DNA of 64,000 nt from Diphasiastrum complanatum (lineage: Eukaryota; Streptophyta; Lycopodiopsida; Lycopodiales; Lycopodiaceae). The DNA lies in the NCBI GenBank assembly GCA_029204225.1, contig CM055100.1, positions 61,563,472 through 61,627,471 on the forward strand, given 5' to 3'. Below, in pieces: positions 23,113 through 34,695 of this stretch (positions are counted from its first letter, which is position 1; each line of letters starts with the position of its first letter). The notes beneath the pieces are model-generated. The model was not told the DNA's origin. It was given only the letters and a program-made list of their open reading frames with translations, and did not search any database. Both the position numbers and the translations under genes were made by a program.

Positions 23113-24790
23113 ATTGCCGCCGGGCAGGATGGGAGAATGCTATTTGTAGACAATGTCTACCACGAACATGTGAATTTGCCCGATGACATTGTCTCTAGTT
23201 AAACTATTTAACCACATTGGTTAATATGTTGGTAAATTTCAAACTACATAGGTTTACCAGCACTAAATAATCACATGCTTTGGAATCAGTGACCCCATGT
23301 TGTTTCCAAATATCCTTGCGTCACAGTTTGATAGTAAGCATGGTTACCACATGTAGTTACCGTGGGCCAGTTCCTCGTTCACATTTAATAAGTCTGATGT
23401 AACTTTGAATCTAGCTGGTATGTCATAGATTTGAGAATTTGGCGCTGAACTTTGGCAACAATCACTATGCCCAGGAGACCAAGATCCAAAATTGAATTGG
23501 TGATTCTTCACAATGAGAAGGATGAAGCTAGAATTTGGAAACCAACAAGATACATTAAAAACTCATGGGTTCTACTGCATTCGTCCTCGAAAGGCATGTT
23601 TCGACCAACGAAGAAGACAAAGATGACATTCAAATCTTATTGGAAAGCAAGATCCTTGATTTTAGGACTTCTCCAAGAGGGCAATCAATCTCAGAAGTCC
23701 TGGTTCAGCATATCTATATGCATTCAGAACTATATTCATGATCGCCAAAAATGTAATTGTAAGTTCAAAAATTGTTGGTTTCTATATTTTAACATTTATG
23801 CTTTGGAACCTTGTAGAAATCATATCAATTATCATATATGTATTGCATTCTTGCATATTTATATCCATCTAATGGGAGCCAACACAATCCCTAGCAGGTA
23901 TATTGGATGTGATTCATTCGGATATTGGAAAATCACAATACAAAGGAAGAACTTCTAAGGAGCTTGCAGATAGTGGTATATTCTTCTATGAGTCCAAGTA
24001 CATTCTAGATATGCATGGAGGTTTTGGAAAGCTTGAAGATATCCGACTACCACATTTTGGAGGTTGTGAATGGCTTGAACCTGATAGTATTGTGTCAGAA
24101 TCTTTTAGATGCAAATTACTATTAGATTTGAAAAACTCAAAGAAAGCGAGCACTGGATCAAAAGTCAATAAATTAAGTTGGTTTATGTTCTTATATGTAT
24201 TTGGTGATTTTTTTTCAAATGCAAATGTTCGTAGGATGCCAACATTATTTGTTTGTAAGGGTGTGCCAGATGACATTCTTTCAGATGTGCTAGATGTGGG
24301 TTGGGATTGCAAGGCAGTTGGAGATATTGAATGTAGAATTAAGAAATCTTCTATGATATTTCGTTATTGCATTGCGAGACAAATGCTTAGCCTTACATTC
24401 AGTTACCAGAGATGGAAACGAATAAGTGAGACCTGGATGTTACTAGATCAAGACCTTCAAATGGATAGTCACACATATTGAAAAGAAGTCCACATTTTCA
24501 ACCATGAAGATATGCTAACTACGATTGAAGTGGAAGATCATTGGAGCTTAAGTTATATTAGACAAGAGCTAGTCTTAATGCACTATGAAATTCTACCTGA
24601 ACACTTCAGAGTCATTATCAATGGAAAGCTGGTAAGATTTTCTTGTGAATTATAATCAGTCAATCATTATATATGTAATTATATTCAGAGAATAACCAAA
24701 TTAACAAGCTGCTTATCTTTCATGCAGATACAAAAAAGACAGGAAAACACAACACTCTGCAAGGATCTTTCACAGATATCAACATTGTAG
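23113..24790 (+). pseudogene. Unknown gene family X, copy X3 (most complete)
   Basis: I do not recognise the product. The main start is ATG 23467 (MPRRPRSKIELVILHNEKDE). Proposed exons are 23467-23758, 23898-24631 and 24728-24790. The first donor (TGTAATTGTAAGT) is shared with X2. The last intron (CTG|GTAAGA ... CAG|ATA) matches X1 in position and phase. The protein is about 360 residues: a basic start, a SYWKAR block, SEVLVQHIYMHSEL, DVIHSDIGKSQYKGRTSKEL, a central part, TLFVCK, then the ubiquitin-like-looking C-terminal block. It ends IQKRQENTTLCKDLSQISTL. Lesions are a one-base frame shift near 23650 and an in-frame TGA at 24479-24481. A short open block at 23113-23200 (DGRMLFVDNVYHEHVNLPDD) after a TTTAAG acceptor may be an earlier exon; this is uncertain. 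Long open segments and the conserved splice sites show it was a real gene. Confidence 0.6.
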
Positions 24791-25202
24791 AAGAACAATG
24801 ACAAGTTATACAATCAATTGTACAAACTGATATCTGTATTCAATAAAATATCACCCGAATTTGGGAATTTTGTACAATAATTCTTTCTTTGTATTCACTA
24901 TGCGTTGGTATTTCACTGTATGTCTATGTTTCATTTAAAATATGAACATCATTTGGCTTAGATGGCCCTACATGAGTCCTTCTGTTGACCTGGCCAATAG
25001 ACTAAAGATGAGCTCATGTCAAAACCTGTACACTTCACCAATTGTATAATCACACAGGGCAAACTGCAATAAATAATATATTAGATGAATATAGATAATA
25101 AACAAGATATTAGATGAAGATTAAAGAGAAAGGAAACTAAATAACTCACCTTCAAAATATCAACATTCTCTTAAATAATATACCACTCAAAAAAATACAC
25201 CA
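24791..25202. other. No gene seen
   Basis: Downstream flank of copy X3. It contains AATAAA-like signals (near 24841) that could serve as its polyadenylation region. No other feature is visible. Confidence 0.35.
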
Positions 25203-25927
25203 TGTTGGATTATTCTCCTTCTTACCAATCGACTAATTGGTTTTAATCTTCATCCATTGTTTATCCAATTCTGTGGATTTTCTCGTGTGTTTACACAGTC
25301 TACAGAATTACATGGAATTTACGACAATGTCTCCTTTTTCTCCTGTCAGGAATCCCGTTGAAAAATGCAACTTCTCCTTTTTCGCATTTTTCACCTAACA
25401 GAATTCTTGTGTAAAAGTGTCGCATTTTTCGTTTTTTCCAAAGAGCCTCAAATGCTAAAGAAATGACTTTGGCAAAGTGTGGGACAACCTAAATGAGATT
25501 TAAGGGCACCTTCTCCTTATCGTGATAATTTTGATATACAACATACACACAGGGAAAAACACATTGTAGATGCTTTCATGTATCAATTCTTTTATCAGAT
25601 TGATTGTCAAAAATAAGCTCATAGCGTTCATAGAGTTGGCTTAGCTTCCTGATTCGTGATTGTTTTGTGCCCATTCATCTGACTTGTATCTTTTACATAC
25701 ATCAATCGTAATTGATTGTCTTGTTATTGTGTTCAGATTTGTCAATATTGTATGATTCGCTACTTACGCTTTCTGTCTGGCTTTCTAATCAACTTGTTTG
25801 ACTGTCTGCTCTTCCGCTTTCGCAAATGTATTTTGTGTATGCCTACGTAATCAGAGAGACACAATGTATGATGACACCAAGGAAAACAGGATCACAGATC
25901 CTTCTGTCCAGATTTTTTCCAACATCA
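25203..25927 (+). mobile_element. 5' LTR of copia G
   Basis: Starts TGTTGGATTATTCTCCTTCTTACC and ends ACATCA directly before the primer site. The first 300 bp match the inverted LTR at 52207-51840 and the first bases match the LTR of element I (45893). It holds TCGCATTTTT and AAGGGCACCTTC modules that also occur in the J/K LTR family. Confidence 0.8.
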
Positions 25928-26065
25928 TGGTATCAGAGCTGTGTATCTTTACTTGATACCGACATGGTATCAGATCTTTGTATCTTTACCTGATACCGAC
26001 ATGGTATTAGAACACTGATTTATACTATCTGATTTCTTTATTTGATATCGCCTTGGTATCAGAGC
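25928..26065 (+). repeat. Primer-binding site and tandem PBS-like repeats of copia G
   Basis: TGGTATCAGAGC at 25928-25939 is the primer site. Near-copies follow at 25965 (TGGTATCAGATC), 26002 (TGGTATTAGAAC) and 26054 (TGGTATCAGAGC). The first three are exactly 37 bp apart. Each of the first two is followed by a GATACCGAC block that can pair with the GGTATC of the motif. Confidence 0.8.
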
Positions 26066-26206
26066 TATCTTTATAGCTCGATAAGCTTCCCACAGAACTA
26101 GATTCTATCATCTGATAGAATAATCATTTTCTTGTTCTATAAATAGCAACAGATTTTCCTTCTTAAGCCATTGATAGTTGTCACTATCACCTAGACTAAT
26201 TTCCGC

Positions 26207-26785
26207 ATGGATTCCCAAGGGAAAGCCAGTCCCATCGTGGACAAGCTCGATGGATCCAATTACCTTTTGTGAAAATTTAAAATGAAAACTGCGCTAATGG
26301 CTAAGGAGTTGTATGATGTTGAAACAGGTGCAGAGGTGAAGCTCGAAGCAGACGACGCTGCAATCTCCCGATGGAAGCTAAAGGATGGCAAAGCTTTTGT
26401 GCTGATCATCCTCAACATTTCAGACACACAAATCGCATGTGTTTGAAGCTTAGACCTCAAAGGAAGTCTGGGACATCTTGGGCACACTATACGATGTGCA
26501 AGATGTAGCTTCTAAGCTACACCTCAGAAGAAGATTCTTCTCTCTCAAGATGACAAATGGTGATTCGCTATAGAATCACATCAACTAATTCAAAAACTTG
26601 CTGCAACAAATGGCCACTATCGGATCAGTCATAAACGATCAAGACGTAATAATGACATTGCTTTCAAGCTTGCAAAAGTATGATAACTGGGTGATGATCA
26701 TTACGACACATCCAAAATTGACTCTATCGCAAGTCATCATGATGTTGCTGCGAGAAGACACCAAAAGGAGCCTATCCTCCAGTTT
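26207..26785 (+). pseudogene. copia G gag, truncated
   Basis: Begins MDSQGKASPIVDKLDGSNY and has the copia gag core (KFKMKTALMAKELYD, TSKEVWDILGTLYD, a QQMATIGSVINDQDVIMTLLSSL block). Stops include TGA for the conserved Trp after SNYLL and a TAG and TAA in the region before FKNLLQQ where relatives have Gln, all single C-to-T or G-to-A changes. A further TAG near 26452 is a different change. The frame continues to about 26785 and is then joined to a copia 3' end of opposite orientation. The zinc knuckle is missing. Confidence 0.75.
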
Positions 26786-26789
26786 TTCT

Positions 26790-26978
26790 AGAAATCCAAC
26801 ACTCTCCCTTAATGTGGATCCTGAAAAACTTTGATCTTTAGTTTGAGCATGTCGTTAAATCTGAGACGGTGCTCCTTTGATAGAGCTTTTGTGAAGTAAT
26901 CTACTGCCATAAGATCAGTCCTGCAATAAACCAATGATACTTCCTTGCCTTGCACGTTTTCTCTAAGGTAGTGAGTAC
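26790..26978 (-). pseudogene. Inverted copia RNase H end with polypurine tract and LTR stub
   Basis: On the minus strand 26978-26812 reads LRENVQGKEVSLVYCRTDL then a DYFTKALSKEHRLRFNDMLK block, the conserved C-terminal end of copia RNase H. A purine tract (AAGGGAGAG, 26811-26803) follows, then TGTTGGATTTC, the first bases of a G-type LTR, which stops after about a dozen bases at the gag of G. It is therefore the 3' end of a minus-strand element fused to the plus-strand gag. Confidence 0.75.
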
Positions 26979-27751
26979 CCCCGACAGTGTCACCTGTGGC
27001 TGTTCTAGTTCATTTCTGCAGAGCTACAGTTTTGGTTCATTTATGCAGACAGAACGTTTACGACCAATTTCATCGCTTATCAGCAATCAATGACAAGGAT
27101 CGGATGGATGCCAGCGAATCACTAGCCAATTGGCGATCACAATTCACTTCATACAGTTTAATCATCAGAATTATCAGAAGAAGTTTTTGAATAGTTAGCT
27201 CTCTTTCTCTCTTAAGCCTGCGAGCTTGAACACTTTTGAGCATTCTAGCTCACTTCTTAGAGTTGTTTACAGATTGCTATTGTGCTACTGCTTATCAACA
27301 TTGCGCTTAATTCAAACTGTCATTTTTAGCCGCTCAGAGATAGCATAGAGTACGCGGCTTCGATCCACAACTTATTGTACTCATTCACTTCTGTTTTGTT
27401 TTGAATCAATACTATCCTTTATTGCGTTTAGTTTTTGTCTCAAAATGTATGCATTTCTGTATTTCTTCGCAACTAATTCACGACCAATTATTTGCTTGAT
27501 AATTTTCGATGCTTAGCTGTTTGGCTACATAATCATTGTCGTGCTGGCGATTTCAAAGTTAGTTACTATAAGTTCAAACATTATTTCTATCACTATTGTC
27601 TTGTTTGAAATTGATAGGCATAGTCATGCATTGGAAAGACGAAGATAGCTTATTTTGCCATGCATGAAAAATTTTCTTTCTAGACACACGAATTATTTTC
27701 ATTCGTTTTCTTTTTGAACTAGACCTATTTTCTGCACACCACTTTCTGACA
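26979..27751 (+). mobile_element. 5' LTR (3' portion) of copia H
   Basis: Starts at CGACAGTGTCACCTGTGGC and ends TCTGACA directly against the primer site. It matches the inverted LTR at about 51835-51225 closely. It lacks the TGTTGGATT... first part seen at 25203 and 52207, so this LTR was cut by the rearrangement at 26978. Confidence 0.75.
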
Positions 27752-27846
27752 TGGTATCAGAGCGAATTTCACTACTTCTTTATTTGATTCCAACATGATA
27801 TCAGAGCGAAATCTCTAATACTTGATACCGTTCATGATATCAAATT
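27752..27846 (+). repeat. Primer-binding site and PBS-like repeats of copia H
   Basis: TGGTATCAGAGC at 27752-27763 abuts the LTR. Near-copies follow at 27796 (TGATATCAGAGC) and 27835 (TGATATCAAATT). A TTGATACCG block lies between, as in element G. Confidence 0.75.
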
Positions 27847-27958
27847 GATATTATACTCTTCAGTTCTTTTCAACCTTTCAGTATCAGAGAATTAATTTCC
27901 TATTGTTGGCATTACCACATCTTAGCGTCATCGATACAATCGACAGACTAAGTTCCAG

Positions 27959-29491
27959 ATGGATTCTCAAAGTAAAGCTGGTCTCATCGCAGACAAGCTG
28001 AATGGATTCAATTATCATTTGTGAAAATTTAAGATGAAGACCTTGCTAATCGCCAGCGACTTATGAGATATTGTTACAAGTACAGAAGTAAAACCTAAAG
28101 ACGATGACTCAAAGTGAAAATCGAAGGATGGTAAAGCTTTCACGCTTATTATCCTCAATATATCAAATACACAGATTGGACACATAGTTGAAGCTAAAAT
28201 GTCAAAAGATGTTTGGGACATTTTGAACTCACTATATGACATGAGAGACGTAACTACTAAGTTACATCTATGAAGAAAATTCTTCACATTCAAAATGTCT
28301 GTTGGTGATTCACTTCAGAGTCACATTAACTAGTTTAAGAATCTCTTGCAACAAATGGCCACTGTCGGATCACTCATAGATGATGAAGACGCAATTATGA
28401 CATTGATTTCAAGCTTTTCCTCCACATATGAGAACTGAGTGATGATCATATTGACACAATCAGATTTAACTCTTACTAGAGTTATCACTATGTTGTTGCA
28501 AGAAGATAATAGAAAAAGTCAAGACACTCCATCTACTTCCTCCTCTCAAGCTCTATATGTCAACAAAGGCTCTCAACAGAAGCAGAAAGGCTCCAAGAAG
28601 GTTGCAATGAATCAGACTCAAAGTCAAGAATAGTCATCGAATCTACAATCGAAGAAAAAGATGTTTTGCAAATATTGTAAGCGCAATAACCATGAGATCA
28701 AGGATTGCCGAATTCTTCAAGCAAAGAATGTAGTCAGGCAACCTAATCAACAAGCAAACACAGTTTCATCATCTCCCTAGGTCGAAGTGGACGAAGGTGC
28801 ATTCATGGTCAAAGATCAAAGCACATTTTTGGATGATTCATGGTTTCTGGATTCTGGAGCAACTCAACACATGACCAATCAACGTGAGATCTTCAACTCC
28901 TACACTCCTTACAACACGAAGAAATTTGTTCATCTTGGTGACAATAGTACTCACACTATTGAAGGTGAAGGTATTGTAAGATTGCAATTCCAGCATGATC
29001 AATTCGAATTACTATCAAAGGTCTTATATGCTCCTAAACTCTCTACAAATCTGTTATCAATGAGTAGAATTACAGATTTAGGTCATAAGGTAGAATCTGA
29101 ATCTGATCAATGCAAAATAGCTGATAGGAGTAATAAGATCCTTGCACTCGGCAAGAGGCAGAGTTACTTATATAGATTGACACATTGCTATTCTAAGTCT
29201 AGTCAAGCTTTGAAAACTTCTGTTCTAGTCAATAAAGCATTACTATGGCATCATCGCTTAGGACACTTAAATCATGCATCTGTAATGAACATGTCCAGAC
29301 AATCCATGGTCCTTGATCTTGACTATCCTTCTGGTAAGGTCGATCTCCCTGTCTGTCATAGCTGCATCTTTGGAAAGCAAGCTAGGATTCCTTTTAGATC
29401 AAACCATATACATGCAACAAAAGATCTATTAGATGTTGTCCATACAAATATATGTGGACCTATGCAAACTCCAAAACATAACTCAAGTTGA
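27959..29491 (+). pseudogene. copia H gag-protease-integrase, truncated
   Basis: Gag starts MDSQSKAGLIADKLNGFNY. Six in-frame stops up to 28440 are TGA or TAG at positions that are Trp, Arg or Gln in relatives (W, W, W, R, Q, W), each explained by one transition. The zinc knuckle CKYCKRNNHEIKDC (near 28672-28713) is intact. From 28787 the frame is open: protease DSGATQHMT is intact (near 28853), followed by VLYAPKLSTNLLSM, the zinc region WHHRLGHLN with CHSC, and integrase to VHTNICGPM, where the first catalytic Asp normally in this segment reads as Asn or Thr. The sequence stops at about 29490. No reverse transcriptase remains. Confidence 0.85.
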
Positions 29492-29980
29492 GGTAGCCTA
29501 AATTACTAGCTCCCACATGGCTTTCCATCTTTCAAGAATTACCATGGGCTCACAGAATATTCATTTAGTGTATCACTAGTAATTCTCGTGCTCTCAAACT
29601 CGGCTCTCAACTTCATCTCTACTATAAGCCCTTTTTGGGTGATGAGACACTGCATCGACACGTCAAGGGCATAACATCAGCTAACATTATCCCCCCCCTA
29701 TAGTGTTGCAGGTCCCACTACAATGCCTTAGCTTTGACGCTTGATTCTTGGAAAGGCATGGATCAACAATCACCTACGTAAAATCAAGAACTTATTGGTT
29801 GATAAAGTTGCACTTCTCGGCAACACTTCAAAGTCATAGCAGATTATCAAGATAGCCCTACATAACCGAGAGTCTCTTGCTTGTCCTTTATAGCTTTCTT
29901 TTTGTCAAGAGACTTCTTGTAGCCTATCTCCTTTCCAATGGCTTCAAATGTGATGAATTTCATTTTTATGCCCAACACGG
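29492..29980. other. No gene seen
   Basis: Junction stretch between element H and the 3' LTR of element D. It holds a run of C (near 29692) but no domain or repeat could be identified. Confidence 0.35.
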
Positions 29981-30604
29981 TGTGAAGTTTTTAGCACGTG
30001 TGAGCTTCACCACACACCCTACAGGATCTTACTGAGGTGTTGTGATTGCACAAGATTGATCAGAGAACATTATGCTTGAAAAATCTAAGGCAAGAGCACA
30101 ATGGCATACATCTGATGAAAGAATCCAACTCTTCACTATGAGAAATGAATGTCAGAAATAATTTTAATGTTCAATATGGGAAAAAGAGGTTGCTCTCGGG
30201 TAGAGAGAGAAAATCAAGCATATAAAACTCGAGTAGAGAGAGAATGAGTCCAAAACACCAAAATCTCAATATTCACAATGTGGCAAAACATGCCCAGTTT
30301 TTCCTACATGAGAGAGAGTCGAATTCCTACAGTGGAGTTGCATGGAAAGTACACTTAACTGAACTAATTCACCTACCATAGATCCACATGTGTAACTGCA
30401 TGCATGTATGTTGCATGTACTGCATATCAACTCATAAAACTGCCTAGACATGTATAGATTACTAAAACTACTTTGCATATTGCATTCACTGATTGCATGT
30501 GGCTTGCATGCATACAATAAAACTTTGCATGCTATCTAAACATCTGTATGTCATCATAATATAACCTATCTAACTCAAATTTGAGCTACACTAGAAGGAT
30601 ATGT
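29981..30604 (-). repeat. 3' LTR of element D
   Basis: On the plus strand it starts TGTGAAGTTTTTAGCACGTG and ends GAGCTACACTAGAAGGATATG, matching the 5' LTR at 34708-35214. It contains a GCACGTGTGAG G-box-like site at about 29995. Confidence 0.85.
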
Positions 30605-31866
30605 AACTTTGGATCCTGCATGTGTTGACTTAGCTTATAAACACAAAAGCTTAGATCAGGCCTAGTCACAGTTAACCAAATAAGTGAGCCAATAAGACTC
30701 CTATAAAGAGTGATGTCCTCAAAGAATTTTTCATCATCTTTAATAGGAACTTTTACAGTGTGCTCCATAGGTGTATCTATGCCTTTACAGTTCTCCATAT
30801 GGAATTTCTTGAGCATGGAAAGTGCATATCTACTTTGGCTTATAAATGCATGACCTTTCCAAAAATCTATTTCAAGGCCTAGAATATATTGAAGAACTCC
30901 TAAGTCTTGCATCTTAAACTCAGTACCAAGTGCATGCTTAGTTTCTTCAACTAACTTCTCATTGTTTCCACAAAGAATGATATCATCTACATAGATGAGA
31001 AGAATAATTACAAAGTTATCTACAAACTTATAATATAGAGAAGGGTCATATTCACTTAGACAAAATCCGTGTGATATGAGATAGGAATTGAGCCTTGCAT
31101 ACCAAGACCTTGGTGCCTGTTTCAGTCCATACAGACTTTTGAACAAACGACAAACTTTTGATTCATCACCTTCCTTCACAAAACCTGGAGGCTGCTCCAT
31201 ATAAATCTCCTCCTCAAGGTAACCATTGAGAAATGCATTAGGAACATCCAGCTGGAACATACTCCACTTGTGAAAACATGCAAGAGAGATGACTATTCAA
31301 ATTGTTACCATCTTTGCAACTGGTGCAAAGGTGTCTTCATAGTCAAGACCTTTGATCTGTGAGTAGCCTTTGGCACAAAGTCTTGCCTTATACTTATTGA
31401 TAGATCCATCATAATTATACTTTATTCTGAATACCCACTTACATCCAATCACATGCATGTTGTTTGGTGGCTCCACAAGCTCCCATGTGTTATTTGACAT
31501 CAAGGCTTCAAATTCTTGGGTCATTGCTTCAACCCACTCCTTGGATTGAAAAGCTTCTTGGACATCCTTAGGCTCTTCATCTGATATAAAAAGTGCATGA
31601 TAGGAAGTTTCACCTTCCACTTGCCTTCCTTCTTCATCATATGTGAGCCTCCTTGGCTCAGATCTTGCTTGTGTAGATCTTCTGGGTGTGGTAGCTTGAA
31701 TTTGCTCTTCCTCAAGCCTCGGCTTCACCTCTTCTTGAACAACATCAAGATTGATGATTGTAGATCTTGCATGAGTCTCTTTGATCTGTGCATCATCCAA
31801 GTTAAACTTCTGATCTTCATGGAAGATCACATCTTTACTAACAACATTTTTGTCAGTAGAGGGCAA
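30586..31866 (-). pseudogene. Element D reverse transcriptase, RNase H missing
   Basis: The first part (31866-31297) holds the variable linker and W-KARLCAKGYSQIKG then DYEDTFAPVAKMVTI. A TGA at that point (R to stop by a C-to-T change) separates it from the palm domain FQLDVPNAFLNGYLEEE, GLKQAPRSWY and the catalytic YVDDIILCGN near 30990. It ends with SLIWLTVTRPDLSFCVYKLSQHM. RNase H should follow but the sequence enters the LTR near 30604. Confidence 0.9.
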
Positions 31867-31885
31867 ATAAATCTTGTATGCTTTT

Positions 31886-32730
31886 TTAGTGGATGCATAT
31901 CCTACAATTTTTTTTTTTTACTGCACTAGGATCTTCCTTCTTCCTAGTTTCTAGAGGCACATGCATGAAGCTTACACAACCAAAATTCCTAAGATGATCT
32001 ACCTTAGGCTTTTTCTTATACAACATCTCAAATGGTGTCTTTCCTATTATTGCAAGATTTGGAAGCCTATCACAAAGATAGTTTGCACATGCAACTGCCT
32101 CTCCCCAAAATTCATTAGGCAGAGAAGCTTCTAGCCTAATGGCTTTTGCACATTTACACAAAGTTCAACTCCATTTTGCTGAGGAGTATATGAACAAGAA
32201 AACTCTCTTTGAATACCCTCTCTCTCACAAAGGTCTTTAAACTTATTGGAAGTGTATTCTCCTCCACTATCACTTCTTAAAGCTTTTAACTTGAAAGGAA
32301 ATTGCTTCTCTACATAATCTTTGAAAGTAAGAAAAACATCATAGACCATGGCTTTTGAAGACAACATATAGATCCAAGAATATCTTGTATAATCATCTAC
32401 AAAAGAGACAAAGCAGTTGGCTCCTCCTTTGCTCTTAGTTGATGAGAAATGAACATCAGAGTGCACAAGTTCAAATGGTTGCTTTGTCTTGATACTTGAT
32501 CTAGGAAAAGGCCTTTTGTGTGACTTTGCCAACACACAAGCTTCACAAGGTAGAAGCTCCTTTGACAGTGTCTTTGGTAGACCAACAACTTTTCCTTCTT
32601 TGACCATAGATTGCATGACTTTGAAATTGGGATGACCCAATCTCTTGTGCCACAGATCCTCCTGTAGAACCTTGGTCTCATAAGCAATATCTGAAATGTT
32701 AGCACTCTTCCTAGAATCTAGTTTGTACAA
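31886..32730 (-). pseudogene. Element D integrase
   Basis: The GAG-pre-integrase zinc region LWHKRLGHPNF and CEAC are present. The integrase core shows LVHSDVHFSS (first Asp), FVDDYTRYSWIY, LRSDSGGEYTSNKF (second Asp) and YTPQQNGVE (third catalytic Glu), so all three catalytic residues are in place. A frame change at about 32150 separates a second block with EFWGEAVACANYL and LRNFGC, the normal continuation. Confidence 0.85.
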
Positions 32731-32777
32731 CTTACCAATTCTAGATCCTCTAGCAATAACTTCATTTTCTCTTGAGA

Positions 32778-33353
32778 TTATACACTTGTCAACTTGAAAC
32801 TTGACATCAATCCACTATCAAACAACTGTCCTACACTAGTGAGATTCTTGGTCAATCTAGGTACATACAGTACATCATGTAAGCAAAAAGATTTTGATGA
32901 TGATGCATGCAATGGAATACTACCTATTCCTTCAATTCTACACTCTACATCATTAGCAGTATAGATTGATCTTTTTGCACCTAGATATGGTATGAGATTA
33001 GTGAAAGAGTTCCTAGAACTAGACATATGAGAACTAGCCCCACTATCTACCCACCAGACTTCTTCATTCTTAAAAGGAAAAGATGAAAAAGTAGACATCA
33101 TTAATGAAACCTCTCTTTCACTCTCTACACCCTCACACTCATCCTCATTAGTAAGGTTAGCTTGCTTAGATTGGTTCTTCTTCTTGAAACAATTTGATGC
33201 ATAGTGTCCTTTCTTGCCACAAAAAAAATACTTCTTCTTGCCACTGGATGTTGCAGCTTGTGAGGATTGATCCTCACCACCTTCTTTGGCTTTGTCCTTT
33301 GCCCTTGCCTCTTGACTTGTCTCTGATGAAGAGTGCTTTGTCATCTCCACCAT
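32778..33353 (-). pseudogene. Element D zinc knuckle and protease
   Basis: The zinc knuckle reads FFCGKKGHYASNC (near 33190-33230). The protease keeps WWVDSGASSHM (near 33040), with all active-site residues, followed by a VLYVPRLTKNLTSVGQLF segment. A frame change near 32780 leads into the next block. In function it cuts the Gag-Pol polyprotein. Confidence 0.85.
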
Positions 33354-33468
33354 CTTCCAATGAAAGTCTGTTGATCCTCAACAACTTGTTCTCTTGCCTG
33401 CTTTCTTCAGCAATGAGAACACCTTGCAGTGTCTCCAAGGATGGAAGATCCTCCCTGACAGCATAAGG

Positions 33469-33942
33469 CTACACAATATTGTCATACTCATCTCTAAGTC
33501 CATTTAGGACTACTTGAACAAGTTCAGTGTTCTTAAGAGCATCACTAATACCAGCTAACTCTTGATGAAGGTCCTTAACTCTCATGGCATATGATGAAGC
33601 ACTCTCATCTACTCTCTGATAACTTAAAAATATTTGATTTCTAAGTGTAATCAATCTAGAAGTATTTTTGATTTCATAAATTGTTTTTAGAGTATCCCAA
33701 GCTTCCTTGGCAGTGGTGCATGTACTGATCTCTCTTAACACTTCATTAGTAACATTCATTATTATAAAATGAAGGGCAATTCTGGTTCTTTTGTGGAATG
33801 CTGCAGCTTCATTAGGTGCAGCAGGTTCTTCTTCAGATCCACTCACAATATCCATTACATCCTGTAGAATCAATAACGATTCCAGTTTGATCTTCCACAT
33901 TGCATAACTGGATTCTAAGAAATGTGAACCAGATGAAGACAT
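33469..33942 (-). pseudogene. Element D gag
   Basis: MSSSGSHFLESSYAMWKIK opens a normal copia gag, with ALHFIIMNVTNE, TAKEAWDTLKTIYE and LVQVVLNGLRDEYDNIV blocks. The TAG after DNIV sits where relatives have CAG (Gln). Reading continues past it (AIREDLP-like then LIAEESRQ) to the Lys/Arg-rich part before the zinc knuckle. Confidence 0.85.
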
Positions 33943-34695
33943 CTTCTTGGTGAGAAATTCTAGTAGTGATAAAAAATGAAGCCGAAAGGATGTTGCTTGC
34001 TATCTCAATCTACAATCTAACACAGATGTTGATCCACCCTATGAAATCTAGCAACAGATGTGAGAACAAATTCTCAATACAAAAAATCAATCTACCTTGA
34101 ATTTGGATCTTGCTTCAGTCACAAAAGAAGAAGCACATGCAAGCAAGAAGTCTATCTCTCCCACGAGTTTCAAAGTACTGGTAAACTCTCTAGGAACTTA
34201 CTTTCAGCTCAAACACAGTAATATGTGTGAAATGAAAAGTCTAAGACCTCAGAACACTCACTTCTATCCAATTCTACTTGATTGACAGTGAAAATTGATG
34301 AAAATGGTGAAAAAGACAGATGTGTGCTCACTTTGGCATATTCCACGAGTTGAGTACTCTCTTAGACTCTCTGATTGCCTAAAACTCTTCTAAAAACAAA
34401 TCAAATTGATTTAGAAACAAGAGCTACACATTTTACTCTTCAATACCTATCCAACAAGCTATAGAACATCAAATTTGGATCATTCCTTGAGTCATTAATG
34501 AGGGCTGATTTCACACGTGTAAGCTCTCTGTCCATACAGAGCTCCGCTGGATCAGATCAGTCTTGATTTGATCAACTTATGATCCACATATTGCTTGTTT
34601 CTCAGCGAGTTTGAATCCCTCTCCAAAATCTGAGTTCCTGCAAACAAAAACACTGATGACCTGATGTATACACCCTCACCTCTTCAAAGCATGAA

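Noticed and set aside
25203-29491. G and H as one complete element
   Set aside because: Each has its own primer site and gag start, and an inverted RNase H end lies between them.
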